A stretch of DNA of 64,000 nucleotides from RYN-230 sp963720645 (GCA_963720645.1 CAVRFX010000016.1:372001-436000); one strand, 5' to 3'; counted from the stretch's first letter, positions 45,782-54,717 are shown. The notes: generated from the sequence alone by a model not told the origin. Made by a program: numbers and translations.

Positions 45782-46648
45782 ATGTTCGAGGGATTCACGC
45801 TGGAGCGGATCGATGTCGGTGAGGCGGAACTGCGCGTGCGCCACGGCGGCTCGGGTCCTGCGGTCCTGCTGCTGCACGGCCACCCGCGCACCCACGTGAC
45901 CTGGCACAAGGTCGCGCCCGTGCTGGCCGAGCGGTTCACCGTCGTGTGCCCGGACCTGCGCGGGTACGGCGAGTCTTCCAAGCCCCCGACCACCCCGGAC
46001 CATGCTCCGTACTCCAAGCGGGCCATGGCCGGCGACTGCGCGATGCTCATGCGGGCCCTCGGGCACCAGCGGTTCTGCGTGGCTGGGCACGACCGGGGCA
46101 CGTATGTCGCCCAGCGGCTGGCCATGGATCGCCCTGATCTGGTCCGCCGCGTCTGCCTGATGGAAGGGATACCGATCGGGGAGGCACTGGCCCGCTGCGA
46201 CGCCACGTTCGCGGCCAGCTGGTACCACTGGTTCTTCCTCGGCCAGACCGAGAAGCCCGCCGAGACGTTCATCAACGCGGACCCTGACGCCTGGTACACC
46301 GCGACGCCTGAGCACATGGGCGAGGAAGCCTTCGAGGATTACCGGCGCGCGATCCACGATCCCGCGACCGTTCATGCCATGGTCGAGGACTACCGCGCGG
46401 GCCTGGGCATTGACCGTGATCACGATGATGCGGACCGGAAGGCAGGCCGGCGGATCAGCTGCCCCGTGCTGTTCCTGTGGGCCAGGCGCGACGACATGGA
46501 AGACCTCTACGGCGACCCGCTGGCCATCTGGCGTGACTGGGCTGATGACCTGGACGGCCACCCGATCGACTGCGGGCACCACATCGCTGAGGAAGCACCC
46601 GCCGAGCTGGCCTCCGACCTGGCCAGGTTCTTCGCCGAGCCTGGCTAG
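45782..46648 (+). CDS. Alpha/beta hydrolase, haloacetate dehalogenase-like
   Basis: 288 residues. Nucleophile elbow FCVAGHDRGTYVAQRLAMD has Asp as nucleophile, as in haloacetate dehalogenases and epoxide hydrolases; the oxyanion loop is LLLHGHPRTHVTWHKVAPVL; the cap has SWYHWFF, corresponding to the His-Trp halide-binding pair of fluoroacetate dehalogenase; the final His is in DCGHHIAEEAP. DLRGYGESSKPPTTPDHAPY matches that family closely. However, the second Arg after the nucleophile (DRGxR in fluoroacetate dehalogenase) is replaced by Tyr (DRGTY), so defluorination is uncertain. Follows the acetyltransferase by 10 bp. Confidence 0.82.
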   Translation: MFEGFTLERIDVGEAELRVRHGGSGPAVLLLHGHPRTHVTWHKVAPVLAERFTVVCPDLRGYGESSKPPTTPDHAPYSKRAMAGDCAMLMRALGHQRFCVAGHDRGTYVAQRLAMDRPDLVRRVCLMEGIPIGEALARCDATFAASWYHWFFLGQTEKPAETFINADPDAWYTATPEHMGEEAFEDYRRAIHDPATVHAMVEDYRAGLGIDRDHDDADRKAGRRISCPVLFLWARRDDMEDLYGDPLAIWRDWADDLDGHPIDCGHHIAEEAPAELASDLARFFAEPG

Positions 46649-46732
46649 CGGCCCCCCGGTCGCCGCATCGGCGGCTGCGGCCGCGAGATCACGGTCCCGG
46701 TGTGGCTCACCTGACCAGCGGCAAGGCCAGGG

Positions 46733-47173
46733 TCAGGCGCCGCCCGGAGTGAGGACGAACACGGGAATGGTCCTGTCCGTGTTCTTCTGGTACTCCGCGT
46801 AGTCCGGGTATGCGGCCACGGCCCGCTCCCACCAGATGTCCCGCTCGGCGCCGTGCACCTCCCTGGCCAGGTAGTCCCGGCGGACCGGGCCGTCCTGCAG
46901 TTCCACGTGCGGGTTCGCGGTCAGGTTGTAGTACCAGACGGGGTGCTTGGGTGCGCCGCCCAGCGAGGCGACGACGGCGTACTGGCCGTCATGCTCGACA
47001 CGCATCAGGGGGGTCTTGCGCACCTTCCCCGTCCTGGCCCCCAGCGAGGTCAGGATGATCACCGGCAGGCCGTTCAGATCGGTGCCCTGGGTGCCCCCGG
47101 AGCGCTCGTACAGGTCAACCTGGTCGCGCGCCCATGACGCCGCGCTGGGCTCGTATTCACCGTTGAGAGGCAT
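46733..47173 (-). CDS. Deazaflavin (F420)-dependent nitroreductase family protein
   Basis: 146 residues of the DDN/FDOR-B fold. GLPVIILTSLGARTGKVRKT (phosphate contact), ALMRVEHDGQYAVVASLGGA, PKHPVWYYNLTANPHVELQD are family signatures. Members use F420H2 for reductions of nitro compounds or quinones. ATG 47173; upstream in-frame codons lack coding character. Converges with the hydrolase gene. Confidence 0.85.
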   Translation of the reverse strand: MPLNGEYEPSAASWARDQVDLYERSGGTQGTDLNGLPVIILTSLGARTGKVRKTPLMRVEHDGQYAVVASLGGAPKHPVWYYNLTANPHVELQDGPVRRDYLAREVHGAERDIWWERAVAAYPDYAEYQKNTDRTIPVFVLTPGGA

Positions 47174-47338
47174 GCCACCATCATCCAATGAGGCGGTTCG
47201 AGTGTCCCCCCGGGGATGCCTCAGCCACCCAGCCTCACGGTAAGGAGACAGCCCGGAAGCGAAGCGGTCCTCCTGGGCCCGGTACCGGCCGCGCCAGGCT
47301 TCGCGAGACCGCGTCATCGCGGGATCGGCCCAGTTGGG

Positions 47339-47881
47339 TCAGGCCGAGGCCATGCGGTACTGGCGCATGGTGAGGCCAAACCAGCGTTCGGTGAGGCCTT
47401 CATCGCGCATGCCCAGGCGGGTAGCCAGAGCCTGGGAAGGGATGTTGTCCGGATCGGTCAAAGCAAGGACCTGCCCCATCCCTGCTTTCACCGCTGAAGC
47501 CAGGACCGCGCTGGCTGCCTCTGTCGCCAGGCCCCGGCCCTGATGCTCGGGATGCAGGTGCCAGCCCACTTCGATCAGGCCGGTTGGCCCGCCCGCGTCG
47601 GTGAGCGGGAGTAGCAGGATGGTTCCCACCGGCGGCGGCTGCTGGTTTCCCGGCCGAAGCGGGACGATCGCCCACAGCCCGAGAGGCGGGCCGAGTCCTC
47701 GTTCGTGGGCGTGCCATCGCCGCAGGCGTTCGCGTGCTTCATCGGGGGTGGCCAGGACGCGGCGTGGATGCGGTCCCAGCCAGCGGATCACGTCTTCACG
47801 TGAGTAGAGGTCGAAGAACGCGGGGAGATCGGATTCCTCCCAGTGCCGGAGCTGCAGGCGCTGTGTCCGCAGGAGTTCCAC
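47339..47881 (-). CDS. GNAT N-acetyltransferase (RimJ-like)
   Basis: 180 residues. MELLRTQRLQLRHWEESDLP is the RimJ/RimL-type start; IEVGWHLHPEHQGRGLATEA and ASAVLASAVKAGMGQVLALT are the acetyl-CoA region; ALTDPDNIPSQALATRLGMR follows. Substrate unknown. Confidence 0.87.
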   Translation of the reverse strand: MELLRTQRLQLRHWEESDLPAFFDLYSREDVIRWLGPHPRRVLATPDEARERLRRWHAHERGLGPPLGLWAIVPLRPGNQQPPPVGTILLLPLTDAGGPTGLIEVGWHLHPEHQGRGLATEAASAVLASAVKAGMGQVLALTDPDNIPSQALATRLGMRDEGLTERWFGLTMRQYRMASA

Positions 47882-47920
47882 CCAGTGGACGATAGCGGAG
47901 TGACGCCGGGCTGAATGTGG

Positions 47921-48298
47921 CTAGAAGATCGAACAGATGACTGTGACGTGCCGGGTTGTTCTGCCCGCAGTGACCCGGATAGCGTGCTGCGCCCGGCAGC
48001 CGACTTTCCCGCTCCCGATCAGCGGGCTATAGCCAGTCAGCCGGTAATGGCCGGCCGGCAGTGACAGCCTGAACCAGCCGTTCCTGCCCACCGCCGCGGT
48101 ATGGTCCGTACCCGTCGAATCGACGGCCACCACGCGCCCGGGCAACGGCACCGGGGAACCGGGTGACGGCCCGCCCATCCGGATGAACCGGCCCACCACG
48201 GTTCCGGGTGCGGCCCCTGATGCCGCCCCGGCAGCGCATCCGGCGAGCATTGATCCCGCGGCGAACGATGTGATGATCCTGCCCACTGTCCGGCTCAC
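47921..48298 (-). CDS. Small lipoprotein
   Basis: 125 residues. Signal SRTVGRIITSFAAGSMLAGC with lipobox LAGC at residues 18-21. The mature domain (VVGRFIRMGGPSPGS, GRVVAVDSTGTDHTAAVGRN, GWFRLSLPAGHYRLTGYSPL) resembles carboxypeptidase-regulatory-like beta sandwiches. Divergent from the synthetase gene, about 90 bp apart. Confidence 0.72.
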   Translation of the reverse strand: MSRTVGRIITSFAAGSMLAGCAAGAASGAAPGTVVGRFIRMGGPSPGSPVPLPGRVVAVDSTGTDHTAAVGRNGWFRLSLPAGHYRLTGYSPLIGSGKVGCRAQHAIRVTAGRTTRHVTVICSIF

Positions 48299-48389
48299 GT
48301 GCGTTTGGACGCAGGCGGGACCGATGTGGTTGCCGCGCGAGGAAAGTGGCGCCGCCCGGGCGGGCGAAAACCAGGAGGTGCCAGCAGGC

Positions 48390-49850
48390 GTGATCCCCTA
48401 TCCTCTGGGCGTGGCGCACGATGAACGCGGAGTAACCCCGCAGAGCGAAGACTTCTCCGCCTGGTACAACGAGCTCGTCTTCAAGGCCGAGCTGGTCGAC
48501 CGCGGCCCGGTCCGGGGCACGATGGTGATCCGCCCCTACGGGTACCGGATGTGGGAGCTGCTGCAGGCCGACATCGACCGGCGGATCAAGGAGACCGGTC
48601 ACGTCAACGCCTACTTCCCGCTGCTGATACCGGAGAGCTACCTGCAGCGGGAGGCCGAGCACGTCGAGGGTTTCGCGCCGGAGCTGGCGGTCGTCACCCA
48701 CGCCGGCGGCAAGGAGCTTGAGGAACCGCTGATCGTCCGGCCGACCTCGGAGACGATCATCGGCGAGATGATGGCCAAGTGGATCAGCTCGCACCGGGAT
48801 CTGCCGTTGCTGCTCAACCAGTGGGCCAACGTGGTCCGCTGGGAGATGCGGCCACGGATGTTCCTGCGCACCACGGAGTTCCTGTGGCAGGAGGGTCATA
48901 CCGCGCACGTCGATGAGGCGGACGCCATGCGGGAGACCCTGCTCGCGCTCGACATGTACGAGGAAGTGTCCAGGAACGTGGCCGCCATGCCGGTGGTCGC
49001 GGGCGAGAAAACGGCAGGCGAGCGGTTCCCCGGGGCCAGGCGGACCTACACGGTCGAGGCCATGATGCGCGACGGCCGGGCGCTGCAGTCCGGCACGTCG
49101 CACTACATGGGGACGAACTTCGCCAAGGCCTTCAGTATCCAGTACGCGGCGGAGAGCGGCGAGCTGGAGCTGTGCCACACCACCTCGTGGGGCATGAGCG
49201 CTCGCATGATCGGCGGAGTGATCATGACACACGGGGACGACAAGGGCCTCGTCCTGCCCCCGCTGCTCGCCCCCTATCAGGTGGTGATCGTCCCGATCGG
49301 CCGCGGCGAGCAGGCCGGCCAGGTGCTGCCGCCCGCCCGGGAGCTGGCGGGCCGGCTGCATGCCGCCGGCATCCGCACGCACGTGGACGACCGGCTGCAT
49401 CTTTCCCCAGGGTTCAAGTTCAACGACTGGGAGATGCGCGGCGTCCCGATCCGGCTGGAACTCGGGCCGCGGGACCTGGCGGCGGGCACGGCTCTGATGG
49501 CCATCCGGCTCGGCGGCGGGAAGGAGCCGGTCTCGCTGGACTCCGCCCCGGCCCGGCTCACCGCTGAGCTGGCCGCCTTCCAGGACCTGCTGCTGCGGCG
49601 GGCGACCGAATTCCGCGATCAGCGGACCGTTACGGTCGACACCTGGGACGAATTCGTGGCGGCGGTCGCGGCCGGCTGGGCCCGGGCCCTTCACTGCGGC
49701 CAGCCCGTGTGCGAGGACGACATCAAGGCCGCCACGTCCGCCACGCCGCGGGTCATCCCCACCGGCGGCCAGCCGGAGCAGGGGACCTGCATCCGGTGCG
49801 GTCAGCCGTCCGCCTACGGCAAGCGCCTCATTTTCGGCCGCGCCTACTAG
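48390..49850 (+). CDS. proS: Prolyl-tRNA synthetase, archaeal/eukaryote-like type without editing insertion
   Basis: Class II synthetase of about 480 residues. FSAWYNELVFKAELVDRGPV, PYGYRMWELLQADIDRR, VRPTSETIIGEMMAKWI and VVRWEMRPRMFLRTTEFLWQ (motif 2) are present, followed by EGHTAHVDEADAM and HTTSWGMSARMIGGVIMTHG (motif 3 region), an anticodon-binding domain and a C-terminal CIRCGQPSAYGKRLIFGRAY with the terminal Tyr of this subtype. The INS editing domain of the bacterial type is missing. GTG 48390 sits 11 bases after aggagg; GTG 48411 is an alternative. Actinobacteria often carry a second ProRS of this type; whether this is the only one cannot be known here. Confidence 0.92.
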   Translation: MIPYPLGVAHDERGVTPQSEDFSAWYNELVFKAELVDRGPVRGTMVIRPYGYRMWELLQADIDRRIKETGHVNAYFPLLIPESYLQREAEHVEGFAPELAVVTHAGGKELEEPLIVRPTSETIIGEMMAKWISSHRDLPLLLNQWANVVRWEMRPRMFLRTTEFLWQEGHTAHVDEADAMRETLLALDMYEEVSRNVAAMPVVAGEKTAGERFPGARRTYTVEAMMRDGRALQSGTSHYMGTNFAKAFSIQYAAESGELELCHTTSWGMSARMIGGVIMTHGDDKGLVLPPLLAPYQVVIVPIGRGEQAGQVLPPARELAGRLHAAGIRTHVDDRLHLSPGFKFNDWEMRGVPIRLELGPRDLAAGTALMAIRLGGGKEPVSLDSAPARLTAELAAFQDLLLRRATEFRDQRTVTVDTWDEFVAAVAAGWARALHCGQPVCEDDIKAATSATPRVIPTGGQPEQGTCIRCGQPSAYGKRLIFGRAY

Positions 49851-49881
49851 GAGCCATGAAGCCCGGGCCCCAGGGCCGGCG

Positions 49882-50040
49882 ATGCCGTCCGCGCTGGTGG
49901 CGCCGCTGTCGGGGATGATGGCAGACCGGTTCAACCGCAAGCGCATCATGATCGTGGGCGGCCTGCTGGGCGCGGGAGTTCACGCGGCCATGGCCGAAAG
50001 CCAAAGGCCGCTAGCGTTAATCGTGGTCGGGTCGGTGGCG
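49882..50040 (+). pseudogene. Remnant of an MFS transporter
   Basis: PSALVAPLSGMMADRFNRKR then IMIVGGLLGAG is the loop between helices 2 and 3 of a major facilitator, with the motif GxxADRxxRKR. Nothing before or after continues the fold; a short fragment of a lost gene. Confidence 0.6.
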
Positions 50041-50189
50041 GCAGCCTCCAGCGCGGGGGCAGCTGGCTGGCCCGGCGCTGGGCGGGAACGCGGATGGGAT
50101 GCCTCCCGGGCCCGTGATTTGACCTTGCCCCTGGGGCCAGGCCGAGCCTGATTTCGCTGGGCAACCTGCCCGGTATGAGGAGGGCACGA

Positions 50190-51281
50190 GTGGAGCTGAT
50201 GACCAGCGGGGCTTTTGCCCGGGCCTCCCGGCTTTCCCGCAAGGCGCTTCGCCTGTACGACGAGCTGGGGCTGCTGCGCCCGGTCCGGATCGACCCGGTG
50301 ACGCAGTACCGGTTCTACGCGCCGGCCCAGCTCGAGCAGGCCAGGCTGGTGGCCTGGCTGCGCCGCCTGGGGATGCCGCTGGCCTCGATCCGGTCCGTGA
50401 GCACACTGCCTCCCGTGCAGGCTGCGTCGGAACTGGCCGCGTACTGGGCTCAGATCGAGGCGGAAACGGCGGCCCGCCGCCAGCTCGCTGCCTTTCTCAT
50501 CGGCTATCTGTCCGGAAAGGACACCGTCATGCCTGATGCCCAGGGCAAGCTGGCCATCCGCTATGCGGTGCAGTCCGATATCGGCTTGCACCGCCAGGAC
50601 AATGAGGACGCGGTCTACGGAGGGCCCAGGCTGCTCGCGGTGGCCGACGGCATGGGAGGCCACGCCGCGGGCGAGGTGGCGAGCGCGGCCGTCATCGAGG
50701 CGCTGCGGCCGCTGGATACCCAGGTGCCGGCCGGTGAACTGCTCAACGCGCTCGATCATGCGGTGCGCCGGGCTAACAGCGCGCTGAGCGACATCGTCAA
50801 GGCCGACCCATCCTTGCGGGGCATGGGCACGACGCTGACCGCTTTGCTGTGGTCAGGCTCCCAGCTGGGACTGGTGCATATCGGTGACTCGCGCGCCTAC
50901 CTGGTCCGCGACGGCGAGATGTTCCAGATCACGCAGGACCACACGCTCGTGCAGTCCTTGCTGGACGATGGCAAGATCACGGCCGAGGAGGTCGCTTCCC
51001 ATCCCCAGCGCTTCATGCTGCTGCGGGCGCTGGACGGGGGTAACTCCGAGCCCGATCTCCAGCTGCGCGAGGCCCGGCCCGGCGACAGGTACCTGCTCTG
51101 CTCGGACGGCCTTCACCAGGTGGTTGAGGCGGATGTGCTGGCGCGGGTCCTGCTCGCGGTCAGCGATCCGGATCAGGCCGCGGCGGATCTGATCGCACTG
51201 GCCATCGACGGCGGAGGTCCCGACAATGTCAGCTGCATTGTCGCCGACGTGGTGGCCCTGGAAGAACCGGCTCAGGTCTAG
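50190..51281 (+). CDS. MerR DNA-binding domain fused to PP2C-type serine/threonine phosphatase
   Basis: Residues 1 to about 115 are a MerR winged helix (SRLSRKALRLYDELGLLRPV, DPVTQYRFYAPAQLEQARLV) with a short helical dimer region; residues 120-363 are a Stp1-like PP2C phosphatase: SDIGLHRQDNEDAVYG, LLAVADGMGGHAAGEVAS, GTTLTALLWSG, LVHIGDSRAYLVRDGEMFQI, YLLCSDGLHQVVEADV and GGGPDNVSCIVADV, carrying all metal-binding Asp. GTG 50190 is preceded by aggaggg; ATG 50199 is possible. The protein could couple a signal bound near DNA to protein dephosphorylation. No Ser/Thr kinase is adjacent. Confidence 0.9.
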   Translation: MELMTSGAFARASRLSRKALRLYDELGLLRPVRIDPVTQYRFYAPAQLEQARLVAWLRRLGMPLASIRSVSTLPPVQAASELAAYWAQIEAETAARRQLAAFLIGYLSGKDTVMPDAQGKLAIRYAVQSDIGLHRQDNEDAVYGGPRLLAVADGMGGHAAGEVASAAVIEALRPLDTQVPAGELLNALDHAVRRANSALSDIVKADPSLRGMGTTLTALLWSGSQLGLVHIGDSRAYLVRDGEMFQITQDHTLVQSLLDDGKITAEEVASHPQRFMLLRALDGGNSEPDLQLREARPGDRYLLCSDGLHQVVEADVLARVLLAVSDPDQAAADLIALAIDGGGPDNVSCIVADVVALEEPAQV

Positions 51282-51333
51282 GGCCGGAGGGAGGCCGCTA
51301 GCCTCACCTGCTGTTAAGGGAGATCACCTCGAC

Positions 51334-51891
51334 ATGACCGAGCTTTGGTTCCCGGTCCCGCCCCTGGCTAGTGACGTGGTGGTCCTGCGTCCATGGCGCG
51401 AAGCCGACCTGCCGGGGATGGTGCTGGCGTTCAGTGATCCGGTGATGCAGCGGTTCTCATGGCGCGCTGCTCCGTACACCGAGATTGATGCGCGCGACTA
51501 CTTTGCTGAGCAGGAAGAGGCCCGCTTGCGTGGCGATGAGCTGAACTTTGCGCTGGCCGAGCCGTGCGACGAGGACGTCGTGCTCGGTAGCGTCTCGCTG
51601 CATGAGATTCGCCTGGATCAGGGCTGTGCGGCGGTTGGGTATTGGCTCGCCCCCGAGGCCCGCCGGCGGGGTGCCGCGACACATGCGGTCCACCTGCTCG
51701 CCCGGTGGGCATTCGCTGAGCTGGGACTGGCCCGGCTGGAGCTGACTTGCGGTCCCGACAATGAGGCGTCGCAGCATGTCGCCGAGCGTTGCGGGTTTTC
51801 CCGCGAGGGCCTTCTTCGTTCCCACGTGCCTTTCCAGGGAGCCCGCCGCGACAGCGTGATCTACAGCCTGCTTCCCGGCGAGCTGCGGTAG
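51334..51891 (+). CDS. GNAT N-acetyltransferase (RimJ/RimL family)
   Basis: 185 residues. VVVLRPWREADLPGMVLAFS, VLGSVSLHEIRLDQGCAAVG, YWLAPEARRRGAATHAVHLL (acetyl-CoA loop RRRGAA), LGLARLELTCGPDNEASQHV, ERCGFSREGLLRSHVPF. ATG 51334 with RBS aagggaga. Possibly acts on protein N-termini or an antibiotic. Confidence 0.88.
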   Translation: MTELWFPVPPLASDVVVLRPWREADLPGMVLAFSDPVMQRFSWRAAPYTEIDARDYFAEQEEARLRGDELNFALAEPCDEDVVLGSVSLHEIRLDQGCAAVGYWLAPEARRRGAATHAVHLLARWAFAELGLARLELTCGPDNEASQHVAERCGFSREGLLRSHVPFQGARRDSVIYSLLPGELR

Positions 51892-52050
51892 CCGAGTCTG
51901 GCGACTGCCTCTGTCCCAGTCCGATCACGTGTGCTGCTGCCGCGTCATCGTTCGTGTACTGGTCCCGTGAGTAACCGCGGGTGCCGATGTCTTACCGTCT
52001 GATCGGGCACGGTCTCGTTATCTGTGCGGCCCGGTCATAGACTCCTGGCG

Positions 52051-53400
52051 ATGCCCGAGGACCCCGTGAACCCGGAAGACTGTCTGCGGCCGCTGGCGGC
52101 CGAGGCCTTGCGGTGGGCGCATCCGGACCGGCCGCTGTTCCCTGTCTCGCTGGGCCTGATGGCGGTGGCGAATGCGTTCGTGATGCTGGGCCTGCTGCCC
52201 GAGCCACGGGCGGAGGCCATCTTGGCCGAGCACCGGCGGGCGCTGGAGCGGATGGGCCTCGGGAACACCTGGGGGGTCACGAAGGGCGAGCTGACGGTCC
52301 GGCCGGGCGCTCACGAGTACTGGCCGTCCCGGATGGCCGGGCCCGCCGGGCTGCGCGAGGTCCCGTTGCTGGTGGCGGCCGCCGGGGTGTGCTGCCCGAC
52401 CTCGGTCGCTGAGGTGTGCTTTGAGTGGGTGAAGCTGACCGCCACGGGGTTGCGGGTGAGCTTCCGCGCGACCGCTCCCGATCCCGGCGGTAATCCTCCT
52501 CCGCCGCATGTGGTGATGGGCCAGGCGATGTCGGAGATCTCCCTCACCGACGACGCGGGCCAGTCCCATGAACTGCGCGCCGAGGACGTGAGCTGGAGCC
52601 GGGTCCAGGAGCGAGGAGAGCAGGAGTGGCGTGGGCAGGTGCTCCTGGACCCGAACCCGGCTCGGAAAGCCGCCTGGCTTGAGTTCTCCCCAGCGCGTGG
52701 CGGCGAGTCAGGTCGCGTGGTGGTGCCGCCGCCCGCCACGGTGCCGGTGGGCACGGCCGAGACCGCACGGCCGACCCCGGCCGAGTGCTACCTGGCCGAA
52801 CTCGCCACCGTCACCAGCTATTCGATCGGCGATTCGGTCAGCGAGTCCACGGCTGGACCAGAGGAGACGGCGGAGATTGTCGCCACGGTGGCCGACAGCC
52901 TGATCGCGGTGGGCGCTCTCCCCGTCACCAGCACCTTGCTGCGCCAGTTCCCCGCCAGCGGCCCTGGCTGGCACGTTCAGCTGGCGCACCGGTGGGGCCG
53001 CCGTGCCCACCAGCAAGCCGCCAGGTTCCGGGTGGCGGAGCATCGCAGGCTGGTCGTGCAGCTGCCGCTGGAGCACGCCACGGCCGTGATCGAGAACGTC
53101 TCTGCCCAGGGTGAGCTGGTGAGCATCCAGCTGTACGGCCACCCCTGGGTGATGGGGGAGTACTGGCCCATGATCACCCCCTGCTTCCAGGTGCGCGCCG
53201 TCGATGATGCCGGGAACGAGCACGAGGGCATGCCCGGCGGCTGGCGGGGCTTCCCCGGAAATGAGGGCCACGGCAGCTTCTGGTTCTGGCCGCCCGTGCC
53301 ATCGGCCCGGAAGAGCATCCGGGTGACCGTGAGCACATTGTGGGAAGCGGCCTGGGCTGACATCGAGCTGCCGCGGCGCCGCCGCCACCCGCAGAATTGA
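52051..53400 (+). CDS. Protein of unknown function, 449 residues
   Basis: No family recognised. N-terminal 100 residues are helical (LAAEALRWAHPDRPLFPVSL, AEAILAEHRRALERMGLGNT); then beta-rich regions (VPLLVAAAGVCCPTSVAEVC, LTATGLRVSFRATAPD, VAWLEFSPARGG-like strands) and a C-terminal beta domain (VIENVSAQGELVSIQLYGHP, GSFWFWPPVPSARKSIRVTV). No signal peptide or membrane helix. ATG 52051 has no ribosome-binding site; tagact at 52038-52043 may be a -10 box of a leaderless transcript. Frame intact with good codon bias, so real. Confidence 0.65.
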   Translation: MPEDPVNPEDCLRPLAAEALRWAHPDRPLFPVSLGLMAVANAFVMLGLLPEPRAEAILAEHRRALERMGLGNTWGVTKGELTVRPGAHEYWPSRMAGPAGLREVPLLVAAAGVCCPTSVAEVCFEWVKLTATGLRVSFRATAPDPGGNPPPPHVVMGQAMSEISLTDDAGQSHELRAEDVSWSRVQERGEQEWRGQVLLDPNPARKAAWLEFSPARGGESGRVVVPPPATVPVGTAETARPTPAECYLAELATVTSYSIGDSVSESTAGPEETAEIVATVADSLIAVGALPVTSTLLRQFPASGPGWHVQLAHRWGRRAHQQAARFRVAEHRRLVVQLPLEHATAVIENVSAQGELVSIQLYGHPWVMGEYWPMITPCFQVRAVDDAGNEHEGMPGGWRGFPGNEGHGSFWFWPPVPSARKSIRVTVSTLWEAAWADIELPRRRRHPQN

Positions 53401-53434
53401 TTTGCGGCGCACCGCGCGGTTTGCCTCTAATCGC

Positions 53435-53986
53435 ATGATGACCGAAGTCCCTGCCGACGTGCTCGAAGTACCGCATGGCTTGCTCTCGCGAACCAGAGAG
53501 TCTGACGCCGGCCAGCTAGCGCACGCGGTCGGCGCAAGCCTGGATCATCTTCGGCCGTGGCTGTCCTGGGCTACCGAAGAAGCCGCTGGCGTGCAGGCGC
53601 AACGCAGGCGCTGCCGCGAGGCCGAAGCACACTGGGCGGACGGCTCCGAATACGCTTACGTCCTGCGTCCCGGGCCATCGGAGCAGGTGATCGGCGGCTT
53701 TGACTTGTGGCGGATCGGCCCAGGTGCTGTCGAGCTCGGCTACTGGGTCCACGTCGATTTCACCGGGCGTGGCTATGCCACCGCGTGCGCGAGGGCTCTG
53801 ACCCGAGCGGGGCTGGCCCTTCCCGGCGTGGCCGGGGTCGAGATCCACACCGACGAGGCCAACGCCATCAGCGCTGCCATCCCGCGTCGGCTGGGCTACC
53901 GGCTTGACCGGGTGGACGAACTTCCGCCTGAGGCTCCCGCGCACTCCGGGCGGCTGCAGATCTGGGTCATGGAACGCCCCGACTGA
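53435..53986 (+). CDS. GNAT N-acetyltransferase (RimJ/RimL family)
   Basis: 183 residues. LLSRTRESDAGQLAHAVGAS, LRPWLSWATEEAAGVQAQRR, VIGGFDLWRIGPGAVELGYW, VDFTGRGYATACARALTRAG, VEIHTDEANAISAAIPRRLG, YRLDRVDE. Typical ribosomal-protein-type acetyltransferase. ATG 53435 or 53438. Confidence 0.88.
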   Translation: MMTEVPADVLEVPHGLLSRTRESDAGQLAHAVGASLDHLRPWLSWATEEAAGVQAQRRRCREAEAHWADGSEYAYVLRPGPSEQVIGGFDLWRIGPGAVELGYWVHVDFTGRGYATACARALTRAGLALPGVAGVEIHTDEANAISAAIPRRLGYRLDRVDELPPEAPAHSGRLQIWVMERPD

Positions 53987-54024
53987 CCCGCGGTTAGCCG
54001 GCTTCGTCCGTGGGTCGTTGACAG

Positions 54025-54528
54025 ATGGTTGCGAAATTGCCAGGCTCGCTCGGCGTGATCTCATGGAAGGACTTCAAGGCCCAGCAGCCGGGCCTTGCTC
54101 GCGACGGAGCCGGCCTGCTGTACCAGTTCGGTGTCGGGCTGGCCTTCCTCGGCACGGTCCGGGCCGACGGGGGACCACGACTGCATCCGATGTGCCCGCT
54201 GCTCACCGGCACCGGGCTGTACGCCTTCATCGTTCCCTCGCCTAAGCAGCGAGACCTTCACCGCGACGGGCGCTATGCGATGCACTCGTTCCCCGGTGAA
54301 GACAACGAGGATGCCTTCTACCTGAGCGGGGTGGCCAGCCACGTCCTGGATCCCGGGATCCGGGATCGGCTGGCGCGCCAGTTCGCCGATGAGCGTGCCG
54401 ACTCGGCTCTGCCGCCGCCGGGTGAGGAGCAGCACCTGTTCGAGTTCGCAGTTCGGGCGGCAATGCTCACACGGACCACCGGCCATGGCGATCCGCAACC
54501 ACGGCACACCATCTGGCGGGCGGCCTAG
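54025..54528 (+). CDS. Pyridoxamine 5'-phosphate oxidase-like flavin/F420-binding protein
   Basis: 167 residues with a split-barrel fold: GLAFLGTVRADGGPRLHPMC, PLLTGTGLYAFIVPSPKQRD, LHRDGRYAMHSFPGEDNEDA, FYLSGVASHVLDPGIRDRLA. The pattern (LGTVRADGGPRLHPM then S.K..DL..D.R) fits PNPOx-like proteins binding FMN or F420. Last gene before the tRNA-derived repeat. Confidence 0.8.
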   Translation: MVAKLPGSLGVISWKDFKAQQPGLARDGAGLLYQFGVGLAFLGTVRADGGPRLHPMCPLLTGTGLYAFIVPSPKQRDLHRDGRYAMHSFPGEDNEDAFYLSGVASHVLDPGIRDRLARQFADERADSALPPPGEEQHLFEFAVRAAMLTRTTGHGDPQPRHTIWRAA

Positions 54529-54577
54529 CCACTGAGGCTGCGGGCGAGGAAACCGCCCCTGAGCTGCGGTGATTGTT

Positions 54578-54620
54578 GGAGCGGGCGAAGGGAATCGAAC
54601 CCCCATGACCAGCATGGAAG
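54578..54620 (-). repeat. Direct repeat of the tRNA-Gly 3' half (putative attachment site, distal copy)
   Basis: 43 bases beginning ggagcgggcgaagggaatcg match 57243-57285 with two mismatches and in the same orientation. The copy covers the acceptor 3' strand, T-arm, variable loop and anticodon 3' stem of tRNA-Gly, then diverges; it is not a functional tRNA. Confidence 0.85.
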
Positions 54621-54717
54621 ATCGGTAACCCGCAGTCTCCCCTTGGGTGAGCTGACCTCAGGCGACCTGGCCAGGCCGTAACGTTCCCGGAACGCTGCGG
54701 GCGTAGCGTTGCTTTTC

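Noticed and set aside
49882..50151. Complete MFS transporter
   Set aside because: Only the loop 2-3 motif of the family is present; no further membrane helices follow.
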